From Chloroflexota bacterium (lineage in GTDB: Bacteria; Chloroflexota; Anaerolineae; Anaerolineales; Villigracilaceae), in NCBI GenBank assembly GCA_016235445.1, contig JACRLB010000016.1, forward strand, positions 35,770 through 99,769: a stretch of DNA of 64,000 nt. The letters run 5' to 3'. Each line of letters opens with the position of its first letter. The stretch's first letter is position 1. The notes under the pieces were generated by a model. It made no database searches, was not told the DNA's origin, and saw only the letters and a program-made list of their open reading frames with translations. Shown in pieces: positions 43,201 through 49,614 of the stretch. The position numbers and the translations under genes were made by a program.

Positions 43201-44080
43201 ACGGCTAGCTGAGACCGAGGAAACCTACCAATACCTGGTGGAAGTGATTTCCATGGTAAGGAAAAAGTTCAGCGTCGAAGATGACTTCGTTTTCGTCATG
43301 AATAAAATCCTCGAAACCAAAGTGCAGCCGGTGTTCAGGGGGAACAACGAAGCGTGGCAGGTTGTTCATGCCAGACAATATGAGGAAATCCGCCGTTTGG
43401 TCGATGATCGTTTACGTGTTCCAGACATCTACGGCAGAAATGACCTGGTGGGCTGGCAGAAAGCGCTGGAAGAAGCGGAGGAACGCGAAAAGGAACTTGA
43501 GACCTGGCAAAAATGGGACAAGGAATGCGCCCGGCTTATGGATGCCGCGCACAATGCCTTGAAGAAGACCGAAACGCATCCTGCGGATTTGCCCACCCGG
43601 GAGAAGAAAAAGGATTGGGAGAAGGCGCTCGAAACAGCAAAAGCGGCAATTTCCACACTGGCTTACCCGCAAATGGAGTCCGTCACCGATCTGCCAAATG
43701 GGCAAGGCGGAGGGTATGATGGTCTTGTCGTTGGGGCGAAAAACGCGCGCGGCGAACCCGTCCTTATTCGTTCAAAAACGGCAAAGGATCTCGAAAAAGA
43801 AGGCAAACGACGAAAGGATATTGCCGACGGATGGTTCCGCCAGGCTGAGGCGCAAATCGAGGCATTGCAGGCTGTCCTTGACACGCGCGGTTTTCCATCT
43901 TTGGATGAGTTTAATGACGCGACGAAACTGCAGGACTGGAACCGTCTCGAAAAATTGCTCACCCGCGCCCGCGAAGCGGGCATCACCAACGAAGCAGAAA
44001 GAAAAATGGTCGGAACCTTTGCGAATGTATTGGATCAAAAGCGCAAGGAAGGACAGAGGAAAAAGTTCAAACTCTTTTAG
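37229..44080 (+). CDS. NERD - pseudokinase - kinase - coiled-coil giant protein
   Basis: The 2283-residue soluble protein starts with a NERD (nuclease-related) domain (~1-130): 'GEVEYDAIILGKYAVYVLEIKN' holds the Asp and Glu-x-Lys of the restriction-endonuclease-like core. Kinase-like domain 1 (~190-480) has 'VIHRNLSLENIVW' and 'KIINFDFAKF': catalytic Asp replaced by Asn and DFG lost, so a pseudokinase. Domain 2 (~495-770) has 'VVIKIPQ', 'WVHQDIKPENFIS', 'KIIDFGLTKR' and 'LPPEIKSDGKWSQSGDVWSLG', so an active Ser/Thr kinase. The last ~1500 residues are helical and charged, TPR or coiled-coil in character. Start: GGGAGG. A phosphatase gene follows 3 bases later. NERD-kinase fusions are known in DNA-related stress proteins; the double kinase with pseudokinase is special. 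Confidence 0.85.
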   Translation: MAKRLIYFGNAFSNEDKVLKFLDENLPPEYKILANLRISDPSLGEVEYDAIILGKYAVYVLEIKNFGGLIKGDAQNWELPDKNNKNLSRKNPFLQLGRQVSILVSRLKEAQSKVLVQGFVCLSSEKEPVFEVQDSETHRNSVFWYKNSIRFITDINAITLPPDWKRKNILGRHDDLLELIRTGFSPRKIENIPGYTIESEAWIGRRYKAYFAKHEKSYPPRVLLKVYNVPESVSSPEEIKKFVDELNSRDFYALKKIEKTGDQNTGGKNYVLAGEGAFVHPSRDRSYVVATEWVNGKPLSNYISSPKNFAFQIRCLIASQICRGMAFVHSANVIHRNLSLENIVWSSDENKIKIINFDFAKFVDDPFGTIEDQNVLSIVQQELQEREKYQAPELHQGRSEMDEQISFIYHHANITTDVYALGVALLEIFTGILPDTEAIPQHLNQISDRPNLHKFISSCCDDKPGERPVSLLDAALMFEELSGMDQESHEISSLPQGYRLGIYSILSRLNQSSMSVVYLAENVWTKQQVVIKIPQNPSREDARNELLRAMEILDEIPSEITARLLHTDVAFLDGHKMRKNWNAGSREVYYQVWEYIDGKDLKEFLKDRKPELDARMGIISRILKITAALHEKGWVHQDIKPENFISTHDGKIKIIDFGLTKRISHAEKESSGGTPGCYLPPEIKSDGKWSQSGDVWSLGCLALVVLFGEEVCKGSGPSVRWEEVERKISPQVARVVRKATDINPGNRYKSAQEFLNEFENARLNSKDHGESKVTMDYGNVINHLQKKRDEADAAGDLGAVDFIIADIRALEKWIAEGQKGNCPVDLKIYGFEQSDTAPAATTIVAETTPEARDEFETVDVETIAIEEVDYVQENLRKELDTIRKLLVDKEWQLALARTLQVEEHARGEVKETARDLRSQAQVQVNQEIEKLLARGDAARAKGNNEKAQEHYQAVLELDESNSHARYALQELGGLVKDRVSKAQQDSLSAGLKDRRDIHRLGEAVYDAEALDGEGKLPTKLLGLLKEAREYYDKTRLEQGDETTAMRVGDITKRADAVKKIEGWVAVGKKTIFDATLNKDRPAFEVLREAQELLRQASDDTAQHEHNLAEKFKALRPRYVHQRLTEALKTPLQEREKKKLEVKLAEVDQHIQALEKAEELQAQAIQETEPVRRLGILLQARQTFGSIPGLQEQISQVRPVAIKVMQSRINDALKRAEGFVLSQEYSDARAVTNEAENLVAQWPETQAPEEIARLGEEIKIARERIDATEKAWKEYVRSASEIRQKVADSNQRAAGLALLKQVSEDDRFKGFSDLRGLTSEIDQYKGVGEQLNDANEALDKGDWSRVFEIADKVIKTGTAGKLAARFEELHADAVTELNILRAQGLLANDEIPEANNVLSATLNREHSRDPERETTLRNRLREELEKIQEAIGENKPMQDLYDRACDRLDLRDNIAFKALTSPSFVLRQSHVGADGKVGSPEMRALINRVRSSSEEGDPLPQELSERVAKILLVDLNRKGFDERLEALQLFRYVGGDKTQSAEDAWSPYNLSLRTAEARRAARLLSESLRVDFFQPLVQKHAAYQGKESELPDEILHEMAKQAGALREAYLLETENERAVGRWVEVEWGKREAQQEERGGKWHSALGIWKRLDNHHPGISTVKGGLRNALIWNTITRANHLMHNDHKGEEAATLLRELQSEPDMGNAWELNLALVEVHEALGKFGAAFEDLEQVRRMVAALEGDRKNEILSQIEKKRGELESHQAIYICIEGAKNKTSAGNFPDAIRLLQNGIKNPKITDTTSLRILRDDIFRNASEGILRKANQEYATASDDGRIQAVISLMDLQTLEELIDQPLEERRSREELNRLRKDLAPVASKVVRVARDFEPAKMPLPKAIETASTLASRLQAFGDITGIFTAELSAESDKLTKSGRDIAATLENLHSLEKILNEADNQSLWEAAIRTGDFGILKQYSERIGRLELDGMQEVHAFERRLAETEETYQYLVEVISMVRKKFSVEDDFVFVMNKILETKVQPVFRGNNEAWQVVHARQYEEIRRLVDDRLRVPDIYGRNDLVGWQKALEEAEEREKELETWQKWDKECARLMDAAHNALKKTETHPADLPTREKKKDWEKALETAKAAISTLAYPQMESVTDLPNGQGGGYDGLVVGAKNARGEPVLIRSKTAKDLEKEGKRRKDIADGWFRQAEAQIEALQAVLDTRGFPSLDEFNDATKLQDWNRLEKLLTRAREAGITNEAERKMVGTFANVLDQKRKEGQRKKFKLF

Positions 44081-44083
44081 ATC

Positions 44084-45073
44084 ATGAAAATTGCCATTTT
44101 TTCCGACATACATGCAAACCTGCATGCGCTGGAAGCTGCGCTGGACGATGCCGCCAATGCGATGGAGGCTGAAGAGTTCTGGTCGCTAGGCGATCTGGTG
44201 GGCTATGGACCGCATCCGGTGAACACCGTGTTGTTTCTCAAACGCTATGTCAAACCCGATGCCTGGGTGATGGGCAACCACGACGCCATGCTGGCGGACC
44301 TGATCTTGCCGGAAGACCTGCCAGCCCTTCCGAAATCGGTAAGACCTATCCGGGTCAAGGTCAACAAGGGGGAGGGACGCGAAATCATTGGGCGCAACGT
44401 TTTTATGAAGGAAGAGGATTGGTTCAAAACAACCTTGATGCCTGTGGATGTTATCATCCTCAATCGAGCCGCGCTCAGGCAAAACGCTGAAGCCGATGCT
44501 TATTGGCGGAAAGCCTTCAAGCCCAACCGCGCTGTGCCGCGCAAAGTCGAACGGGATGGGCTGAAATTCATCCTTGTGCATGGCTGTCAAGCCTACCCTC
44601 TTTCGCGATATCTGTATGCCTGGGAGAAGGATATCCTTATCCCCAGGGAGTTGCAAGAACTGAAAAAAATGCGCAGCAGGTCGAAGAAATCGATCGTTCA
44701 ATTCTACGGGCATACCCATGTACCGACATTTATCTGCGCGAAAGAGACCAAAAGTGGATTTGATATCCGGGCCGAGAAGATATTTCCGGGGCAGACGTTT
44801 TCGCTGAAAGGAAATGACTATTTTTTAATTAACCCGGGCTCGGTCGGTCAGCCTCGGGATCGGGATCAACGCGCGTCTTACATATTACTTGATACAAAAG
44901 AACGCGCGGTGACTTTCCGTAGGGTAAAATACGAATATACGGATACCGCTCGCGACCTGGTGGCGGGCGACTACCCGATGGGGCCGGTCCGACGGCTGCA
45001 AACCGCCGCCGCGGCGGAGAGAGAGACGCCTGACGAATGGCTGGAGCATTACAATGAGGCAGGCAAACGATGA
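44084..45073 (+). CDS. Calcineurin-like metallophosphoesterase
   Basis: The 329-residue protein has all metal-binding motifs of the family: 'IFSDIHANLHALEAAL' (DxH), 'WSLGDLVGYGPHP' (GD), 'VMGNHDAML' (GNHD) and 'FYGHTHVPTFI' (GHxH). The arrangement is like YfcE/bacterial PPP-like enzymes. Placed three bases behind two kinase genes and overlapping the next gene by four bases, it is a good candidate for the phosphatase that reverses their phosphorylation, though nucleotide or nucleic-acid phosphodiesterase activity is equally possible from sequence. It has no signal peptide. Confidence 0.87.
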   Translation: MKIAIFSDIHANLHALEAALDDAANAMEAEEFWSLGDLVGYGPHPVNTVLFLKRYVKPDAWVMGNHDAMLADLILPEDLPALPKSVRPIRVKVNKGEGREIIGRNVFMKEEDWFKTTLMPVDVIILNRAALRQNAEADAYWRKAFKPNRAVPRKVERDGLKFILVHGCQAYPLSRYLYAWEKDILIPRELQELKKMRSRSKKSIVQFYGHTHVPTFICAKETKSGFDIRAEKIFPGQTFSLKGNDYFLINPGSVGQPRDRDQRASYILLDTKERAVTFRRVKYEYTDTARDLVAGDYPMGPVRRLQTAAAAERETPDEWLEHYNEAGKR

Positions 45074-45540
45074 ATTCGAATGACTTAATACCCACTAAAT
45101 CAAAGAATGCCGGTTTTCAGGTCGGCTTGATTGGCGGGGTTATCATGATTTTTACCAGCCTTGCGGTATTTTTTATGAACGGGGCTGATACGGATGGAGA
45201 TACCCTTATCTGGTTGATTCAATTGGTTGCATATATATTTCTGGCGCGCACAGCCGCAAGCCGCCAGGCGGAAGCACAATCCCGCACGTATGAACCGGCG
45301 CGGGGCGTCCAGGGCGCGGGCGTCGGCGCGGCGCTGACAACGAGCCTCATGATGTGGATCTTTATCATCGTTCGCGGCGTTGTGCGTGACGCAATGGGGA
45401 TGACCATAACAATCGATCCGGTCAGTTTTTGCGGCTGGATCGTGCTGGATGTTGTGCTTGCGCTTGTGATTGGCGGTTTGATGGGTGGCGCGGTTGCCAA
45501 ACAGGTCAAGGGCGATCCGTACGATACAAATGGTTATTAA
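45070..45540 (+). CDS. Small multi-pass membrane protein
   Basis: No family recognised. The 156-residue protein has four hydrophobic segments ('GLIGGVIMIFTSLAVFF', 'LIWLIQLVAYIFLA', 'ALTTSLMMWIFIIVRGVV', 'CGWIVLDVVLALVIGGLMGG'), with a charged cytoplasmic loop 'ASRQAEAQSRTYEPARG'. Its ATG overlaps the phosphatase stop (ATGA), so it is translationally coupled and probably anchors the phosphatase or another soluble partner at the membrane (inference). Confidence 0.7.
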   Translation: MNSNDLIPTKSKNAGFQVGLIGGVIMIFTSLAVFFMNGADTDGDTLIWLIQLVAYIFLARTAASRQAEAQSRTYEPARGVQGAGVGAALTTSLMMWIFIIVRGVVRDAMGMTITIDPVSFCGWIVLDVVLALVIGGLMGGAVAKQVKGDPYDTNGY

Positions 45541-45562
45541 CGACCAAAAGGAGACGTAAAAT

Positions 45563-45694
45563 ATGAATGCTGAATGGTGGGAAGGTCCTGTTCGTTTTTT
45601 GTGCGGTTATTGGTGGGTGTTCTTGATCCTAATCGTCCTCGCACTCACCGCATATTTCACCCGGGATATCTGGCTGCCGTTGCTTGGCTTATAG
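45563..45694 (+). CDS. 43-residue single-span membrane protein
   Basis: It is absent from the ORF track because it is short. The frame reads 'MNAEWWEGPVRFLCGYWWVFLI' onward, then 'LTAYFTRDIWLPLLGL' and TAG. It has AAAGGAG at ideal spacing and one membrane helix. Its whole sequence aligns with the first 43 residues of the next gene's product ('MQEDWWERPVCFLCDYWWAFLI...LTAWFTRDYW'), so the two arose by duplication. Function unknown; a membrane anchor or regulator of its longer twin is possible. Confidence 0.8.
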   Translation: MNAEWWEGPVRFLCGYWWVFLILIVLALTAYFTRDIWLPLLGL

Positions 45695-45714
45695 CTAATA
45701 GGAGGGTTCATGCC

Positions 45715-46323
45715 ATGCAGGAAGATTGGTGGGAAAGACCGGTCTGTTTTTTGTGCGACTATTGGTGGGCGTTCCTGATCCTCCTGGTCCTTGGGTTGAC
45801 AGCATGGTTTACCCGCGATTATTGGATGCCTGCACCGCCGCCAACCCCTGTCGCTACGTCAACCTTCATCCCGACTTCACCTGCACTGGAACCTACGTTC
45901 GTCCCTTCAGAGACTCCCGAACCGACCGCCACCCGGGTCGAGAATTTGGGAACCGGTGATGTGCAGGTCACGCTGATCTGGGACTCCATAAACGACCTGG
46001 ATTTATGGGTTACGGACCCGGCTGGCGAGACCATCTATTTTGATCACAAAAACTCCGTCAGCATGGGTGAATTGGATGTGGATGCAAATCCTGGTTGCGG
46101 ATCAACCACAACCAATCCGGTTGAAAACATCTATTGGCCTACGGGCGAAGCTCCGGATGGCATTTATACAATAGCCGTTCAATACTTCGAGGTTTGTCAG
46201 TCCGAAGCAAGAACGCCCTTCACGATAACCTTGAAGGTAAATGGGCGGGCACAAACTTTTGATGGGATTGCTACTGAAAAAGATGAATTGATTGAGATCA
46301 CAACATTTGAAATGAAAAGATAA
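45715..46323 (+). CDS. Membrane-anchored DUF2135 (YfaP-like) protein
   Basis: The 202-residue protein begins with the duplicated anchor ('EDWWERPVCFLCDYWW', helix to ~33), has a Thr/Pro-rich stalk ('TPVATSTFIPTSPALEPTF') and an outer beta-domain with 'VTLIWDSINDLDLWVTDPAGE', 'LDVDANPGCG' and 'GIYTIAVQYFEVC'. These are hallmarks of DUF2135/YfaP-type domains, which accompany VWA proteins in other bacteria. The ATG at 45715 has AGGAGG upstream; the track start 47 codons earlier overlaps the small gene in another frame. The function of DUF2135 is not established. Confidence 0.82.
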   Translation: MQEDWWERPVCFLCDYWWAFLILLVLGLTAWFTRDYWMPAPPPTPVATSTFIPTSPALEPTFVPSETPEPTATRVENLGTGDVQVTLIWDSINDLDLWVTDPAGETIYFDHKNSVSMGELDVDANPGCGSTTTNPVENIYWPTGEAPDGIYTIAVQYFEVCQSEARTPFTITLKVNGRAQTFDGIATEKDELIEITTFEMKR

Positions 46324-46373
46324 CCATACTTGCAGGTACGTGCAGACCAATTACGGCGTTTGAAGGATGCCGC

Positions 46374-47144
46374 ATGCAGAAGCGTTTAATTATTCTGGCA
46401 TTACTTTCATTGATTTTGACTGGCTGTCGTGAAGAGACAGACCTTTACTTTTACACGGATCAAAGTTGGAAGTTGGAAACTGCCCTCACAGTGGACGAGG
46501 CGATCATGGACCTGGCGATGGGCGTCGGCGGGGCGGTTGTTGGTTCGGAATTGGGAGTTCCCATCCCAGACAGCCTTCTGGAATCCGAAAATTGGATCGG
46601 TTTATCGCTGGACTATATCGTTGCAGAGTATCGGAATCAAGGGCTGGTAGCAAAGTGGAGAAGAAGCTCGAATACTTATAAACTGACCGTCGAAGGCGAA
46701 GGGTATTCGAACATGCCAGGCGTTTCTTTAGGGGCGATTCTTCTCGAACCAGTAGCCGGGACGGAGGACCAATATCACTTCCGTATGGAAACGTCCGACA
46801 TGGGCGATCTGAACAATTTTGCCCTGCCCGGATTGCGATATGACCGGGTGATCACCTTACGTGTAGGCAGGATCATCCAAAGCAACGCGGACGAGGTAAA
46901 CGGCAGCACGGCGGTCTGGCGCAACAAGGATGTGGTGGACGCCGTCTTCGTCCCCGCCAGCCCATTTCCTGCCGGATTAATATTCACATTATTATGCGTC
47001 GGTAGTATGATTGGGGCAATTTCACTGGGGTTCAATAAATTTAGCGGCGGTGTGAAATGCCAAAACTGCGGGAAGCGGGCACACAAGGGACAGGAAATTT
47101 GTTCTAATTGCGGAGAGTTTCTAAGTGTGGACGTAGATTTATAA
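46374..47144 (+). CDS. Lipoprotein with membrane helix and C-terminal zinc ribbon
   Basis: The 256-residue protein has a lipoprotein signal 'RLIILALLSLILTGCR' with the lipidation Cys at residue 18. A beta-rich middle domain resembles DUF3153/LppM-type proteins ('RYDRVITLRVGRII'). A membrane helix stands near 200-220 ('AGLIFTLLCVGSMIGAISLGF'), and a C-terminal zinc ribbon has CxxC pairs ('CQNCGKRAHKGQEICSNCG'). So the N-terminus is lipidated outside while the zinc ribbon lies in the cytoplasm. The start has GAAGGA. The zinc ribbon links it to four others in this locus. Confidence 0.78.
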   Translation: MQKRLIILALLSLILTGCREETDLYFYTDQSWKLETALTVDEAIMDLAMGVGGAVVGSELGVPIPDSLLESENWIGLSLDYIVAEYRNQGLVAKWRRSSNTYKLTVEGEGYSNMPGVSLGAILLEPVAGTEDQYHFRMETSDMGDLNNFALPGLRYDRVITLRVGRIIQSNADEVNGSTAVWRNKDVVDAVFVPASPFPAGLIFTLLCVGSMIGAISLGFNKFSGGVKCQNCGKRAHKGQEICSNCGEFLSVDVDL

Positions 47145-47261
47145 GGGTTGTATTACTCATTGTATTTCGAGTGCTAAATTCATTGAGTTGATTTATAACA
47201 AATATTCTTGCACTATCCGGTTGAAAATAAAAGAGACAACATAGAAAGGGGAGTTTCGTGT

Positions 47262-48071
47262 ATGACTAAGAATATTTTGTTTTGGGGTCTATCAATAGTA
47301 TTCTTTGTAATTTTGTCGCTTACCAGCCCGGTGTCGGGCGTTTTTACTTATCGTCCACCATTTTCTCCGATAAATTTCCTGATAAGCCCTGATGGAATCT
47401 CCTATGAGTACGATCCTTCAATACATACTTTTATAGGAGATTTCGGTTACGAATATCAAGCTCCCGTTGAGCCTGAGAATAGTCGATTCCTTTATGTCAC
47501 AATTTACAATGATCATTGGGCTGAAACGCAAAAGAATAAGGTGTTTAAGTTGGATTTACAGCATGAAACTGTGGAGATCTGGCTGAATGATCGTCCTTTG
47601 GTGGCGCGAATATTTGTGTCATCGAACGGGTTGAGAATTGAAAATAATGGCGTTCAGTACATCAAATATGATGGAAGGATGTTGCGGATTGACGTCAGTG
47701 ATGGCACGATAAACAAGGTCTCATTCCATTCAGAGCCTAGCATGATGGGAAGAATAGTAGGACCCGAGTTTGAAAGAAATAAATTTTGCAGGGCTTCTAT
47801 GGATCGGAAGCATATAGTGCCTGTGATGATGCTGGTTTGTCTGGGGGATTTTACCGAGATGATATTGGGAGTAATCCCTCGTTTCTTAACACTTGTCTTC
47901 GGCGATATTGGCGGCGCAATCATAGGCTTTTGGACCGAGATCGGGCTTCTTGCTACTATCATTTGGTACATTGGAAAGAATTCAAAACCAAAGGCATATA
48001 TTGCACTTTCATTATTATTCATTTGGCTATTGTTGGGAATGTTGCGTGTATGGCCCGATATTCTATTTTGA
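47262..48071 (+). CDS. Membrane protein of unknown family
   Basis: Unrecognised. The 269-residue protein has an N-terminal helix or signal ('ILFWGLSIVFFVILSL'), an outer beta-rich domain of ~150 residues with 'VFKLDLQHETVEIWLNDRPL', then two or three C-terminal helices ('IPRFLTLVFGDIGGAIIGFWTEIGLL', 'YIALSLLFIWLLLGML'). The ATG at 47262 follows AAGGGGAG; the track start 18 codons upstream is less likely. It stands at the point where the array becomes visibly more AT-rich, 18 bases before the first GTPase gene. Confidence 0.6.
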   Translation: MTKNILFWGLSIVFFVILSLTSPVSGVFTYRPPFSPINFLISPDGISYEYDPSIHTFIGDFGYEYQAPVEPENSRFLYVTIYNDHWAETQKNKVFKLDLQHETVEIWLNDRPLVARIFVSSNGLRIENNGVQYIKYDGRMLRIDVSDGTINKVSFHSEPSMMGRIVGPEFERNKFCRASMDRKHIVPVMMLVCLGDFTEMILGVIPRFLTLVFGDIGGAIIGFWTEIGLLATIIWYIGKNSKPKAYIALSLLFIWLLLGMLRVWPDILF

Positions 48072-48089
48072 AACAAGGGAGATAAATAT

Positions 48090-49334
48090 ATGTATGGTAA
48101 TAGACCTACCAAATGTCCGCTTTGTGGTAATGATTATATTTTTGCATTAGACAAGGAATGCGATTTGTGCCATTCTGGTCCTAGGAAATTGGGAAATTTG
48201 TCTCTAGGGTGGGTATATCGCTCAGAGTGGCAGATATTTGAAGAAAACCTGGGAAGTTTTAGGCTTTTCAAAAAGCTGAAACTATTTGAATTATATGGCT
48301 ATATATATAGGTGGTACAAGAAAATACCTCACGAAGAAATTGAAAGCAGAATGCCCTTGCGCACGCAAATTGTTTTGTGGGGTCCTGCCTCTTCTGGTAA
48401 AACATGGCTATTGTACGCATTCCTTAAAAAAATAACCGAATGGCGAAGAATCTCACGAGCGGGTAATAGTTTCAATTTTCGATTGGTTGATATTGACGGT
48501 GAAGGAGACATTGATATCACAAAAGGCCCTCCTCTTGAGGGCACAATGGGTATAACAGAAAAGAGATTTTGGTACAAAAAGACAAATAGTATGAGCGCAT
48601 TAAGAAACGAGGTTAATACGCATGTGCATGAATTGTTGGCAATAGATGATCGTGGTGACGATCAAGTCCCTGGATCAGTTAGTGAAGCTGATCTAAATAT
48701 GACTCAGGCATTTAGAAAAGGACCGGGGATGGCTTCTTTACGTAGGGCAGGTTTTGCTGATGCAATATTTTTACTTGTTGATTTAGATATGGCTAGAACA
48801 CCAGAAGTGTTCAAGAGCTTTCTCTCTAGTCTCGAAGCGTTGTGGGAATCGTCATATGATTATAAGTTAGAGAAAAAGAGAAAACTTGCAATTTGCGTTC
48901 CCAAAATAGATCAGCATGGACTTAGATACATCGGGATTGCAACTGAAGACAAGAAGAAGAACTTTGAAATAATTGTTGAAGAAAAATTTGGTAATAAAGC
49001 ACCTCTACTTTTTACGGCAATCGAAGAATTTAATAGGTTAAATTTTGAGGTAGATTATTTTTTTGTCTCTTCATGTGGCTACCGTAACGGGATAGCCAAT
49101 TATGATAAAAGTAAAGGTCAGATCGCCAACTTAGATGAATGGAGCCCTGAAGGTGTCCATGAACCATTTTTTTGGGCATTTGATACTATTGAACGGGCGC
49201 GTATCATGAATAATAATCATCTTTTTCAAATGTTTGTCAAAGGAAACATTGGCGAAGTATGTAACAAGAGGGAAGAACAATATATTCCATATTCTGATAT
49301 TGTTAAAATGGCTCAAGAATTCAACAGGCGCTAG
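48090..49334 (+). CDS. Zinc-ribbon P-loop GTPase, copy 1
   Basis: The 414-residue protein has an N-terminal zinc ribbon ('CPLCG' and 'CDLC', residues 9-27) and a P-loop domain. Walker A is 'LWGPASSGKTWLLYAF' (GPASSGKT at 98-105), the G3-like motif 'LLAIDDRGDD', a G4-like 'VPKIDQHG' (normally NKxD) and a G5-like 'VSSCGY'. This fits a divergent TRAFAC-type GTPase of the kind found in VWA/FtsZ-like and predicted conflict operons. Walker A and 'EGVHEPFFWAFDTIERAR' are shared with the gene at 50759, so they are paralogues. AAGGGAG precedes the ATG. Soluble. Confidence 0.78.
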   Translation: MYGNRPTKCPLCGNDYIFALDKECDLCHSGPRKLGNLSLGWVYRSEWQIFEENLGSFRLFKKLKLFELYGYIYRWYKKIPHEEIESRMPLRTQIVLWGPASSGKTWLLYAFLKKITEWRRISRAGNSFNFRLVDIDGEGDIDITKGPPLEGTMGITEKRFWYKKTNSMSALRNEVNTHVHELLAIDDRGDDQVPGSVSEADLNMTQAFRKGPGMASLRRAGFADAIFLLVDLDMARTPEVFKSFLSSLEALWESSYDYKLEKKRKLAICVPKIDQHGLRYIGIATEDKKKNFEIIVEEKFGNKAPLLFTAIEEFNRLNFEVDYFFVSSCGYRNGIANYDKSKGQIANLDEWSPEGVHEPFFWAFDTIERARIMNNNHLFQMFVKGNIGEVCNKREEQYIPYSDIVKMAQEFNRR

Positions 49335-49354
49335 CTATTTTCAAGAGGTGTATA

Positions 49355-49606
49355 ATGATTACTCAAGGCGATTTCGGATGCAAATTATGCGGAAATATGG
49401 CAAAGGAACCAGACAAGGAATGCCCGGAATGTCATGCCGATTTTCGATTCTATTATGGTATTCCAGTTGGGTATGTTTATCCTGAGGAATATGAGCGCTT
49501 CAAAGAATTGGCGAAGCGCGTTGTAGTGATTGGGATTGTAGGTTTGGGTACAGTTGTTTCTGTATTCTTATGGATGGTGTTGCAAATTAAAAAGTTGGGA
49601 TTCTAG
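49355..49606 (+). CDS. Zinc-ribbon single-span membrane protein
   Basis: The 83-residue protein has an N-terminal zinc ribbon ('CKLCGNMAKEPDKECPEC') followed by one membrane helix ('VVVIGIVGLGTVVSVFLWMVL') and a short Lys tail. It links to the zinc ribbon of the preceding GTPase (same CxxC...CxxC pattern and 'KE-C' spacing). It is a small anchor or adaptor. The gap to the GTPase gene is 20 bases, with AAGAGG acting as Shine-Dalgarno. Confidence 0.75.
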   Translation: MITQGDFGCKLCGNMAKEPDKECPECHADFRFYYGIPVGYVYPEEYERFKELAKRVVVIGIVGLGTVVSVFLWMVLQIKKLGF

Positions 49607-49614
49607 GCGAAGTC

